This document shows positions 1 through 6,762 of a stretch of 64,000 nt of DNA, in pieces. The DNA comes from Bacteroidales bacterium. GTDB taxonomy: Bacteria; Bacteroidota; Bacteroidia; Bacteroidales; F082. The stretch is from assembly GCA_024710405.1 (NCBI GenBank), contig JANJUV010000011.1, positions 1 to 64,000 of the forward strand. Direction: 5' to 3'. Under the pieces are notes generated by a model, which was not told the origin of the DNA, did no database searches, and saw only the letters and a program-made list of their open reading frames with translations. The position numbers and the translations under genes were made by a program. Each line of letters starts with the position of its first letter. Positions within the stretch are counted from its first letter, which is position 1.

Positions 1-131
1 GGTTTCCGGCAACGGTCATCTATAAAGACATGCTTAAACAAGGCGATGGCACCGAGTTTAAGATAACTTCCATCAAATTTAACCAAACCATTCCACCCCA
101 TCTCTTTACCAAGGCATCGCTCAAACAATAG
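1..131 (+). CDS. C-terminal end of a LolA-like outer-membrane lipoprotein-sorting protein (partial)
   Basis: The frame starting at base 3 is open to a TAG at 129-131 and encodes about 42 residues; the gene begins before the window. The tail reads as a beta-strand-rich end with the pattern 'FKITSIKFNQTIPPHLF' followed by a short basic stretch. Bacteroidetes LolA-superfamily proteins often end in this way, with a strand containing 'F..n..ip...F....L'. Such proteins are periplasmic and handle lipoproteins or other lipidated cargo. A hairpin that could terminate transcription follows about 40 nt downstream. The family call rests on a short piece only and could be wrong; that the frame is coding is more secure than the family name. 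Confidence 0.45.
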   Translation, partial: FPATVIYKDMLKQGDGTEFKITSIKFNQTIPPHLFTKASLKQ

Positions 132-171
132 GCTCAAAAGGTTTCACACAATCATTTGATATACAATAACA

Positions 172-216
172 AGATGCTGAAACCAGACTGGTTGTTCCGG
201 TTTGATTTCAGCATCT
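172..216 (+). terminator. Hairpin downstream of the LolA-like gene
   Basis: An 11-bp perfect inverted repeat (AGATGCTGAAA at 172-182 and TTTCAGCATCT at 206-216) encloses a loop of about 23 nt and is followed by 'gcaatttt'. It sits 40 nt past the stop codon of the gene entering from the left. The T-run is short, so termination strength is uncertain. Confidence 0.5.
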
Positions 217-329
217 GCAATTTTAAGCTTCTTTTCCGAAAAAAGTTTTAATCACGCAGTACAAAATCCTTTTCCGAAGAAAAGCAGGTATTCACGTACA
301 AATTCCTTTTTAAGAATTTTGTCCGACAA

Positions 330-614
330 CTATTTCATTACACTCAAAAACTTATTTCTGATGGCTGCAAGTTTCTCTTGGGTCAGGCCTTCGCGGTAAA
401 TACGCACCATATTCTGAATGCCTTCCCCTTCGTAATACCAGGCATAGGCAGCATCAAAATAAAGCAGACTGGTTTCACATTTAACTTCAGTGATGATCTT
501 ATTAAATTCTTCAAAATCAAGATGACAAGGAGTTTTAAAATAACCATGGTGTTGTTATGATCGGTCAATAAACAACTCATCACCCCAATATACAAGATTA
601 TTGTGCCTGATATT
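330..614 (-). pseudogene. Degraded small gene with an in-frame stop
   Basis: One minus-strand frame has protein-like composition from about 614 down to a TAG at 330-332, with segments such as 'NNLVYWGDELFIDRS' and 'YAWYYEGEGIQNMVRIYREG'. It is interrupted by a TAA at 555-557, and no ATG lies in frame after the TAA; a TGA at 615-617 blocks it upstream. About 95 codons remain. The composition (aromatic and charged residues in plausible order, an amphipathic C-terminal helix ending 'KLAAIRNKFLSVMK') is unlike random shadow reading. An overlapping open frame at 383-670 on the same strand is hydrophobic and low in complexity and is probably a shadow. It lies downstream of the 47-residue gene at 760-903 on the same strand. 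I do not recognise the family. Confidence 0.45.
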
Positions 615-759
615 TCAAGGAAACAATCTAAAAGCATTTTACAACAGTCAGCAACGGCAATTATTGGCAAATGTTGAACAATTCAGGATATCAATAGGAA
701 TGCAAACTTGATAAAAGCCATAAAGCTATCGAGGCTGCATCACACAGAAAAACGAAACG

Positions 760-903
760 CTATTCCTTGTTTTTATCTTTTGGCTTATTTTTTTCGCTTA
801 CTTTTTTCTTCCGTGCGGCCCTGATCCAGTCTTCATTGTCGGCAGTCATAGGGACTTCAATGATTACTTTATTGCCTTCCTTGATTTTCATGGAGTTTTT
901 CAT
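760..903 (-). CDS. Small basic hypothetical protein, 47 aa
   Basis: ATG at 901-903 to TAG at 760-762 encodes 47 residues. The N-terminal half has a strand pattern 'MKIKEGNKVIIEVPM', then 'DNEDWIRAARKKK', and a lysine-rich tail. A second in-frame ATG four codons on (889-891) could be the real start. The beginning is reminiscent of AbrB/MazE-type swapped-hairpin or other small antitoxin-like proteins, but no diagnostic residue is visible, so this is only a suggestion. The decayed gene at 330-614 lies downstream on the same strand and may once have been its partner. Confidence 0.5.
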   Translation of the reverse strand: MKNSMKIKEGNKVIIEVPMTADNEDWIRAARKKKVSEKNKPKDKNKE

Positions 904-973
904 GTTAGTAAGGGTGTTATAAATGTAATTACTTCTTTTTGAATTATATAAAAAATTAGATAGGAATTACAAG

Positions 974-1264
974 TCACACATCTGCCTTCAGTTTTCCTAG
1001 GTTTTCATCCTTTTCCATGGCGGCACTTACAAAGCTGCAGACTGGAACAATTTTAAGATTGTGTTCCTTGGCCATAGCTGCCAGCCGGTCGAGGAGTTTG
1101 CGGCCAATACCCTGTCCTTTAAGACTGTCATCCACGCGTGTATGCGTGGCTGCTATTATTCCCGGACTGTGGTATTCGTAAACGATTTCTGCCAGAACGC
1201 TATTTTGGTCTTTAATGATAAACCGGCCACCGGCAGGGGTTCCTTCGTGATCGACGGGTAACAT
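974..1264 (-). CDS. Small GNAT family N-acetyltransferase (NATD1/YjdJ-like)
   Basis: This encodes 96 residues, the usual size of the minimal GNAT subfamily that includes NATD1-like and bacterial YjdJ-like proteins. The acetyl-CoA-binding loop is visible as 'THTRVDDSLKGQGIGRKLLD' (about residues 40-59), matching the Q/RxxGxG/A signature. After a helix 'MAKEHNLKIVP' comes 'VCSFVSAAMEKDENL', where this family typically carries a Cys/Tyr-containing strand. The substrate is unknown. It lies downstream of rnfA on the same strand but is separated from it by a strong terminator at 1291-1319, so it is probably transcribed on its own. Confidence 0.85.
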   Translation of the reverse strand: MLPVDHEGTPAGGRFIIKDQNSVLAEIVYEYHSPGIIAATHTRVDDSLKGQGIGRKLLDRLAAMAKEHNLKIVPVCSFVSAAMEKDENLGKLKADV

Positions 1265-1290
1265 AATATGTTATTTTGAAGCTAAGATAC

Positions 1291-1319
1291 AAAAAAAACC
1301 GCAGGATTGCTCCATGCGG
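1291..1319 (-). terminator. Rho-independent terminator of the rnf operon
   Basis: On the minus strand CCGCA-t-GGA pairs with TCC-TGCGG around a 4-nt loop and is followed by a run of eight T (1291-1298 in plus coordinates). It starts about 25 nt after the rnfA stop codon, so it ends the rnfBCDGEA transcript and separates it from the GNAT gene. Confidence 0.85.
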
Positions 1320-1343
1320 TCTTTCATTGATTTGGTTTTGAGG

Positions 1344-1916
1344 TTACACAATACCGGTGAATCCCATGAATGCAAGGGCAAGGATACCTGCCACCACCAG
1401 GGCGATTGGCACACCGCGCATGATTGGTGGCACTTCCATCAGCTCGAGGTGTTCGCGGATTCCGGCGAATATCCACATGGCCAGGGCAAATCCGCCTGCA
1501 TTGGCAATGGCGAAAACGACACCTTCCATCAGGTTGTAGTCTTTTTGGATAGTGAGGATTGCTACCCCGAGAACAGCGCAGTTGGTAGTGATCAGCGGGA
1601 GAAACACGCCCAGAGCCTGATACAATCCCGGGCTGACCTTCTTGAGAATAATCTCGACCATTTGCACCAGTGCGGCAATCACCAGTATAAAAGCAATAGT
1701 CTGTAAAAACTGTATGCCAAATGCACTGAGAATATAGGTCTGAATTAGCCATGTAACTATGGTTGCCAGTGTCATTACAAACAACACTGCACCGCCCATG
1801 CCCAGCGAAGTGCTGATCTTGTTCGAAACACCCACAAACGGGCATATTCCGAGGAACTGCGCCAACACGATGTTGTTGACGAAGATGGCAGAAATGATGA
1901 TGATGATGTATTCCAT
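1344..1916 (-). CDS. rnfA: RnfA, membrane subunit of ferredoxin:NAD+ oxidoreductase (Rnf)
   Basis: This 190-residue protein is almost entirely hydrophobic, with six predicted membrane helices, as expected for RnfA/RsxA. Conserved cysteines appear in 'LGICPFVGVSNK' (about residues 22-33) and in 'TTNCAVLGVAIL' (mid-protein); in characterised Rnf/Nqr complexes the corresponding cysteines of RnfA and RnfE together bind a [2Fe-2S] cluster inside the membrane. RnfA is related to RnfE and packs against it in inverted topology. It is the last gene of the operon, 4 nt after rnfE, and is followed by the terminator at 1291-1319. Start and length agree with the family. Confidence 0.95.
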   Translation of the reverse strand: MEYIIIIISAIFVNNIVLAQFLGICPFVGVSNKISTSLGMGGAVLFVMTLATIVTWLIQTYILSAFGIQFLQTIAFILVIAALVQMVEIILKKVSPGLYQALGVFLPLITTNCAVLGVAILTIQKDYNLMEGVVFAIANAGGFALAMWIFAGIREHLELMEVPPIMRGVPIALVVAGILALAFMGFTGIV

Positions 1917-1920
1917 AGGG

Positions 1921-2508
1921 CTATTTGGTCTTGTTAATTTTCTTTGAAATAGCGATCAGGTAAGCCAAAGCAATAAACGCTCCTGGTGCCAGCACGAATA
2001 CCAGCATCAGGTCTCCTGGAATGATTTTAATGCTGAAGATAGCTCCACTGCCCAGAAACTCGCGCACGGCTCCCAGTATTGTCAGGGCAAATGCAAACCC
2101 CAGGCCCATCCCCAGTCCATCGAGCAATGATGCGCCGATGGTGTTTTTAGAAGCAAATGCTTCGGCACGGCCCAGTACGATGCAATTGACCACGATAAGG
2201 GGAATGAACAGCCCGAGTTGTTCAAAAAGCGCGGGGGCATACCCCTGCATCACCAACTCAACGATGGTTACAAATGAGGCGATGATCACTATAAATGACG
2301 GAATACGTACCTTGTCGGGGATGAAATTCTTGATGAGCGATACCACCAGATTAGCCATCACCAGTACAAATGTAGTTGCCAGACCCATTCCAAGTCCGTT
2401 AATGGCACTTGTTGTAACGCCCAGTGTAGGGCAGAGTCCCAGCAAGAGAACAAATACAGGGTTTTCCTTCAGGAATCCTCTGGTGAGTGTTTGCAGGTTT
2501 TTATTCAT
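1921..2508 (-). CDS. rnfE: RnfE, membrane subunit of the Rnf complex
   Basis: This encodes 195 residues starting '[19 protein letters not shown]', the normal RnfE N-terminus. An upstream in-frame ATG at 2562 would add 18 residues inside rnfG; the start at 2508 is preferred because a GGAGG ribosome-binding site lies just upstream and the sequence then matches the family. The protein has six hydrophobic helices and the conserved cysteines '[12 protein letters not shown]' and '[12 protein letters not shown]', paired with those of RnfA for the intramembrane [2Fe-2S] cluster. The start overlaps the end of rnfG by 8 nt, suggesting translational coupling. Confidence 0.95.
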   Translation of the reverse strand: MNKNLQTLTRGFLKENPVFVLLLGLCPTLGVTTSAINGLGMGLATTFVLVMANLVVSLIKNFIPDKVRIPSFIVIIASFVTIVELVMQGYAPALFEQLGLFIPLIVVNCIVLGRAEAFASKNTIGASLLDGLGMGLGFAFALTILGAVREFLGSGAIFSIKIIPGDLMLVFVLAPGAFIALAYLIAISKKINKTK

Positions 2509-3091
2509 TCCTATTTCCTCCAAGATTCGTTTCGTACGTTTTATAAGCTCGTTCAACGGCATCGGAAAAAGCGCGTGAACTGATGGTTGCTGCTGTTATG
2601 GCATCCACCATGCCGCCGTCTTTCTTCATTTTCAGGTTAAAATCAGCCGGGTGCTTTCCGTTATACTGCAGACTCCAGTCAGCTTTATTCTGTTGCATTT
2701 TATCACCAAGCCCGGGTGTTTCCTTGTGTTCGAGCACCGAGGTGTTGTTGATGGTTCCATCGGGAAGGAGGCCAACCATAAGTTTTATTTGTCCGCTGAA
2801 ACCTTTGTTGGTGAATGTGTTAACTGCCATGCCTACCAAATTATCGCCTTTGTAAGCCATATTAAAAAGCAATGAATCGGCCATGTCGGGTGCTTTGAAC
2901 TTCTTTGGTTCAATTCTGTCAAATTCAGGCAACACCATCCGGATGGCTTCTTCCTGTTTCTTTTGTTTGGCCAGTTCGATAGGTCCTTTGGTGACATTGT
3001 AAATCCCGCCTAAGGAAACCGCTGCCACAGCGGTTACCAGAAACAAGGTGCTCACCATATTGAAAAAGTTCGATTCTCTTTTGCTTGCCAT
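2501..3091 (-). CDS. rnfG: RnfG, periplasmic FMN-bearing subunit of the Rnf complex
   Basis: This 196-residue protein has one N-terminal membrane anchor (about residues 12-32) and an FMN-binding domain facing the periplasm. The flavinylation motif appears near the C-terminus as '[10 protein letters not shown]', with Thr169 the expected site of the phosphoester-linked FMN. A second family hallmark, '[16 protein letters not shown]', precedes it. RnfG relays electrons between the membrane and cytoplasmic parts of the complex. It sits between rnfD and rnfE. No apbE-type flavin transferase gene is seen in this window, so the modifying enzyme must be encoded elsewhere. Confidence 0.95.
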   Translation of the reverse strand: MASKRESNFFNMVSTLFLVTAVAAVSLGGIYNVTKGPIELAKQKKQEEAIRMVLPEFDRIEPKKFKAPDMADSLLFNMAYKGDNLVGMAVNTFTNKGFSGQIKLMVGLLPDGTINNTSVLEHKETPGLGDKMQQNKADWSLQYNGKHPADFNLKMKKDGGMVDAITAATISSRAFSDAVERAYKTYETNLGGNRNE

Positions 3092-3116
3092 AATAATGGT
3101 TTTTTTGTGTTTGCCC

Positions 3117-4124
3117 TTATTTTTTAGTTAGCAGACCGAATCGTTTCGGCTTGAAGCTGTTGTTGATCAATGGCACAAATGCATTCATGATCAGTATGGC
3201 GAATGAGATGCCTTCGGGATAAGCACCCCATAGCCTGATGATGATGGTAAGCAATCCGATACCAACTCCATACAGGACTTTACCGCTCATATTCATGGGC
3301 GAACTTACCATGTCGGTAGCCATATAGATAGCGCCGAGCATCAATCCACCGGTGAACAGATGAAACATTGGGTCAATGTAATGTTGAGGGTCGATAAGGT
3401 GAAATATTCCTGCGAAAACGAAGACTGTTAAGATAATTGAAACAGGAAGCTGCCAGTTGATTACTTTGCGCCACACCATATAGATGCCTCCCAATATCAA
3501 TGCGATGGCCGACATCTCGCCCAAAGAACCGGTCATATTGCCTGTCAGTCGGTCAATATACGCCGGCATTTCAGGATCCGACATGATCTGATCAATGGTT
3601 TTGCCTGCACCCACACCTTCCTTCAGCAATCCAAGAGCAGTTGGGCCTGTGACAGCGTCGGTGATAAATCCACCTTCGAGTATTGGTTTGGGTATCGGCC
3701 AACTGGTCATTTGAACCGGGAAAGAGATCAACATAAACACACGGCCAACCAGTGCAGGATTGAATGGGTTTTTGCCCAGTCCGCCGAACGACATTTTTGC
3801 AACACCAATGGTGACCAATGCGCCTATGACGATAATCCACCAAGGTATGTTCGCGGGTATGTTGAACGCGAGCAGAATACCAGCCACCACAGCCGATCCG
3901 TCGTTTATGGTAAGAGGTCCTTTAATGATATATTTCTGAATGGCCCATTCGAAGAAAAGGCATGAAAGCACGCTCACGAGCAACACCCTGATGGCATCCA
4001 ATCCGAAGAAATACACCGAAACCAACATGGCCGGAATCATCGCGTACACCACTGTGTACATGATTTTTTTTACATTCTCATCTCCGTGGACGTGCGGAGA
4101 ACCTGATATTGTGAACATATTCAT
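3117..4124 (-). CDS. rnfD: RnfD, membrane FMN-bearing ion-translocating subunit of Rnf
   Basis: This encodes 335 residues with about ten hydrophobic segments, the NqrB/RnfD fold. The N-terminus 'FTISGSPHVHG' and the segments 'FGGLGKNPFNPALVGRVFM' and 'YMATDMVSSPMN' are family hallmarks. The covalent-FMN motif reads 'DAVTGPTALG', putting the acceptor at Thr162; the residue before it is Pro rather than the usual Ala (consensus S/T-G-A-T). RnfD forms much of the ion pathway. The gene is 13 nt after rnfC and 25 nt before rnfG. An ATG two codons downstream is an alternative start. Confidence 0.95.
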   Translation of the reverse strand: MNMFTISGSPHVHGDENVKKIMYTVVYAMIPAMLVSVYFFGLDAIRVLLVSVLSCLFFEWAIQKYIIKGPLTINDGSAVVAGILLAFNIPANIPWWIIVIGALVTIGVAKMSFGGLGKNPFNPALVGRVFMLISFPVQMTSWPIPKPILEGGFITDAVTGPTALGLLKEGVGAGKTIDQIMSDPEMPAYIDRLTGNMTGSLGEMSAIALILGGIYMVWRKVINWQLPVSIILTVFVFAGIFHLIDPQHYIDPMFHLFTGGLMLGAIYMATDMVSSPMNMSGKVLYGVGIGLLTIIIRLWGAYPEGISFAILIMNAFVPLINNSFKPKRFGLLTKK

Positions 4125-4137
4125 TATATTGACTCTC

Positions 4138-5472
4138 CTATTTACGGGTTCTGATTAAGTGACCGACACGTTGTTTGCCCAATCGAAGGAAATCGAGGAG
4201 CGGGAGCTGCGAGGGACAGGTGAACTGACAAGATCCACATTCAATGCAATCCATCACCATTTCCTTTTCGGCTTTTTCATAAAGAGCCAGTTTAGCCAGC
4301 TTAGCCAACAAATAAGGCTCAAGCCCCATCGGGCAGACTTCTGTGCATTTTGAACATCTGACACATGGGTTTGGACGTTGCCTGTTGCTTTCTTCTTTAT
4401 TCATGACAAGAATTCCGGAGGAACCCTTTGTAACAGGTACATCGATTGTTGTGAGTGCTTTTCCCATCATCGGCCCGCCATTGATAACTTTGCCCGTGTT
4501 TTCCGGCAACCCTTCTGCTGCCTGAATAAGTTCAGCGACAGGCGTTCCGATACGAACCAGAAAGTTTGATGGTTTTCTGACCGACTTGCCGGTAACTGTG
4601 ACAACTCTTTCGACAAGAGGTTTGTTTTTTTGAACGGCCTCATAAACAGCGAATGCAGTGCCAACATTGCTCACCACGCATCCAACTTCCAGAGGTAGTT
4701 TGCCTGATGGTACTTCACGGTTGACTGTTGCTTTGATCAGTTGTTTTTCGCCACCCTGTGGGTATTTCACCTTCAGTGGCTGCACTCTGATACCCTGATA
4801 ACGGATGCACAATTCATTCAGGTGCTTGATTGCATCGGGTTTGTTATTCTCGATGCCGATGATAGCAGTGTCCACTTCGAGGGCTTTCATCAATATCTTG
4901 ATCCCTATAAGCATTTCTTCGCCTTTCTCGAGCATCAACCTGTGGTCTGATGTCAGGTAAGGTTCGCATTCCACTCCGTTTATAATCAGAAACTCTGCTT
5001 TCTTGCCGTCAGGGATCATTAGTTTCACATGGGTAGGGAAGGTAGCCCCTCCTAAACCCACGATGCCACAATCCTTGATGCGCTGAATGATTTCCTGTTT
5101 TCCAAGTGTTATTTCGCGTACCACATCGGGGGAAGTATCAATGTTTTCGTCCCATTCATCACCTGTAACATCAATGTGGATCGCCATTCTTCTGTAGCCA
5201 CTCGAATCCACTGATTCGTCAAGCCTGGCTACTTTTCCGGCAACAGGCGAATGAAGGTTGGCTGAGATGAAGGCTTCGCCTTTGGCAATGAGTTGTCCTG
5301 TTTTTACTTCATCTCCTTTTTTTACGAGTGGCTTGGGTGGTGCACCCAGATTTTGCCCCAGTGGTATGATGGCTTGTTTAGGAAGCGGCAGGGTTACAAT
5401 AGCAGCATGTTCCGAGAATTTGTTCTCCTCGGGGTGAACGCCACCCATTGTGAATGTCATCAATGATTTCAT
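4138..5472 (-). CDS. rnfC: RnfC, NADH-binding subunit of the Rnf complex
   Basis: From 'MKSLMTFTMGGVHPEENK' this is 444 residues; an ATG nine codons upstream (5499) would overlap rnfB by 17 nt, and one four codons downstream (5460) is also possible. Domains in order: a biotinyl/lipoyl-like hammerhead ('GDEVKTGQLIAKGE'), the NADH/FMN-binding domain with 'GLGGATFPTHVKL', an SLBB region, and a ferredoxin domain with two 4Fe-4S motifs, 'CVRCSKCTEVCP' and 'CIECGSCQFTCP'. It is a peripheral cytoplasmic subunit that exchanges electrons with NAD(H), where RnfB takes them from ferredoxin. The short form lacks the long alanine/lysine-rich tail of proteobacterial RsxC. Confidence 0.93.
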   Translation of the reverse strand: MKSLMTFTMGGVHPEENKFSEHAAIVTLPLPKQAIIPLGQNLGAPPKPLVKKGDEVKTGQLIAKGEAFISANLHSPVAGKVARLDESVDSSGYRRMAIHIDVTGDEWDENIDTSPDVVREITLGKQEIIQRIKDCGIVGLGGATFPTHVKLMIPDGKKAEFLIINGVECEPYLTSDHRLMLEKGEEMLIGIKILMKALEVDTAIIGIENNKPDAIKHLNELCIRYQGIRVQPLKVKYPQGGEKQLIKATVNREVPSGKLPLEVGCVVSNVGTAFAVYEAVQKNKPLVERVVTVTGKSVRKPSNFLVRIGTPVAELIQAAEGLPENTGKVINGGPMMGKALTTIDVPVTKGSSGILVMNKEESNRQRPNPCVRCSKCTEVCPMGLEPYLLAKLAKLALYEKAEKEMVMDCIECGSCQFTCPSQLPLLDFLRLGKQRVGHLIRTRK

Positions 5473-5482
5473 GCGGTTTGTT

Positions 5483-6427
5483 TTATGCTTGTGTGTCATT
5501 TGATTCGGTGGCGGGTTTTCGCGCCGGACGAGGTTTGGTTTCAGCTATAACCGGAGCATCTCCTGCAGGGTCGGCAACGGTTTCAGCTTTTGGTTTGCGT
5601 GGGGGGAAATTGAGTTCGTGAATGGCATTTGTTGGGCATACCTCGACACATTTACGGCACAGTTTGCATTTTTCGTAGTCGATATAAGCCAGATTATCAG
5701 CCATAGTGATGGCTTCGTAGGGACAAACCTGAAAGCATTTTGAACAGCCAATGCATGCTACAGAGCAGTTCTTCTTTGCCGGACCGCCTTTTTCCTTGTT
5801 TACGCAGCAGACATATATCCTGCGGTCTTTCTTATTGCGGTTTCGTAATTCAATAATTCCGCGAGGACAGGCTTTGACGCAGGCACCACATGCAACGCAT
5901 TTATCATTGACCACAGGCAATCCGGTTTCAGGATTCATGTGTATGGCATCAAAGTCGCATGCAGCCACACAGTCGCCAAGTCCGAGGCACCCAAACTGGC
6001 ACCCGCCTTCGCCGGCATACAGGTTATGAGCAAACGCACAACTTGCCGGACCGTCATATTGTATCTTGGCCGGCGAATTGGCTTTTGAACCGTTGCAACG
6101 GACAACTGCAATCATAGGTTCTTGCTCGGCAACTTCAAGTCCCAGAATGGATGCCAGCTGTTTCATGACATCATTTCCGCCAACAGGGCAGTTCAGACCT
6201 TCGAGACTCTGCTTCTGATCGGCAGAGGACACACTTACTTCGGCAAAATTGCGGCAACCCGGGTAACCGCAACCACCGCAATTGGCTTTTGGAAGCACCT
6301 CGTCAACAAGGTCGATCCGGGGATCTTCAATCACTTTAAACTTTTGGGCGACAAAAAACAAGATCACGGCCAGCACCGTGCCTATCAGCGCAAGAGAAAG
6401 CAAAGAATAAATCAAAACTTCGTTCAC
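5483..6427 (-). CDS. rnfB: RnfB, ferredoxin-type electron-entry subunit of Rnf
   Basis: This encodes 314 residues. One membrane helix (residues 5-28) is followed by the 4Fe-4S domain with 'NCGGCGYPGC' (Cys50, 53, 58) and Cys80. Further on come a cysteine-rich segment ('GCLGLGDCVAACDFDAI') and several ferredoxin motifs, including 'CVACGACVKACP', 'CIGCSKCFQVCP' and 'CKLCRKCVEVCP'. The tail after about residue 275 is proline- and alanine-rich and looks disordered. RnfB accepts electrons from reduced ferredoxin. It is the first gene of rnfBCDGEA, which distinguishes the locus from nqr (no NqrF or NqrA). A candidate -7 box lies about 100 nt upstream. Confidence 0.95.
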   Translation of the reverse strand: MNEVLIYSLLSLALIGTVLAVILFFVAQKFKVIEDPRIDLVDEVLPKANCGGCGYPGCRNFAEVSVSSADQKQSLEGLNCPVGGNDVMKQLASILGLEVAEQEPMIAVVRCNGSKANSPAKIQYDGPASCAFAHNLYAGEGGCQFGCLGLGDCVAACDFDAIHMNPETGLPVVNDKCVACGACVKACPRGIIELRNRNKKDRRIYVCCVNKEKGGPAKKNCSVACIGCSKCFQVCPYEAITMADNLAYIDYEKCKLCRKCVEVCPTNAIHELNFPPRKPKAETVADPAGDAPVIAETKPRPARKPATESNDTQA

Positions 6428-6526
6428 GTGTATCGTATTTAAGATTTATACTCAGAGAACATCCTGCTTTCCGGTGCATCACCGTGGCTTCTGGCCATCG
6501 TTTTCTGTTCACAGGAAAACAGCACA

Positions 6527-6534
6527 CAAAATTA
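6527..6534 (-). promoter_or_regulatory. Candidate -7 box of the rnf promoter
   Basis: TAATTTTG on the minus strand matches the Bacteroidetes sigma-ABfr -7 consensus TAnnTTTG, about 100 nt before the rnfB start. The -33 region is poor (only a TTTCG upstream), so this is a candidate only. Confidence 0.35.
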
Positions 6535-6639
6535 CGATAATGACGAAACTGCGATCTAATTAGACCGATTGCTGCTATCTGTTTGTAATGAATTGTAAAA
6601 TAGCATGATGCATTAATTTTAATCTAATGTTTTTATAAG

Positions 6640-6681
6640 AAAAAATCCGAAACAAACTGATAATCAGTGTTATTCCGGATT
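6640..6681 (-). terminator. Terminator after the T9SS gene
   Basis: On the minus strand AATCCG (6681-6676) pairs with CGGATT (6649-6644), with an inner ACTGAT/ATCAGT stem, and the structure runs into TTTTTT. It lies about 80 nt past the stop of the 792-residue gene and upstream of rnfB. Confidence 0.75.
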
Positions 6682-6762
6682 ACTTTAGAACTATTCTAAA
6701 TTAGCTCGTATTCAACTATTTAGACAATTTTTAAAGAGCATCACAACAATTACATTATCAGT

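Larger units (their letters stand above)
6428..6762. other. 335-nt spacer between the T9SS gene and rnfB
   Basis: No coding frame is convincing here. On the minus strand the spacer holds the terminator of the upstream T9SS gene (6640-6681) and then a candidate rnf promoter (6527-6534). The stretch is AT-rich, especially 6590-6640 and 6680-6760. Its arrangement makes rnfBCDGEA an independent transcription unit. Confidence 0.6.

Noticed and set aside
555-557. Stop-codon readthrough or recoding at the TAA inside the 330-614 frame
   Set aside because: No stimulatory element, start codon or intact upstream part is visible; simple gene decay or a sequencing error explains it better.
383-670. Open minus-strand frame of 95 codons
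   Set aside because: It is hydrophobic with low-complexity Leu/Ile runs and overlaps a different minus-strand frame (330-614) that has a more protein-like composition; judged a shadow of the decayed gene.
1324-1845. 173-codon frame overlapping rnfA on the same strand
   Set aside because: rnfA is unambiguous in the other frame; this one is Cys/Arg-rich and has no family features.
1344-6427. Na+-translocating NADH:quinone reductase (nqr) locus
   Set aside because: Gene order B-C-D-G-E-A, ferredoxin-type RnfB and RnfC with two 4Fe-4S motifs, and absence of NqrF identify Rnf.
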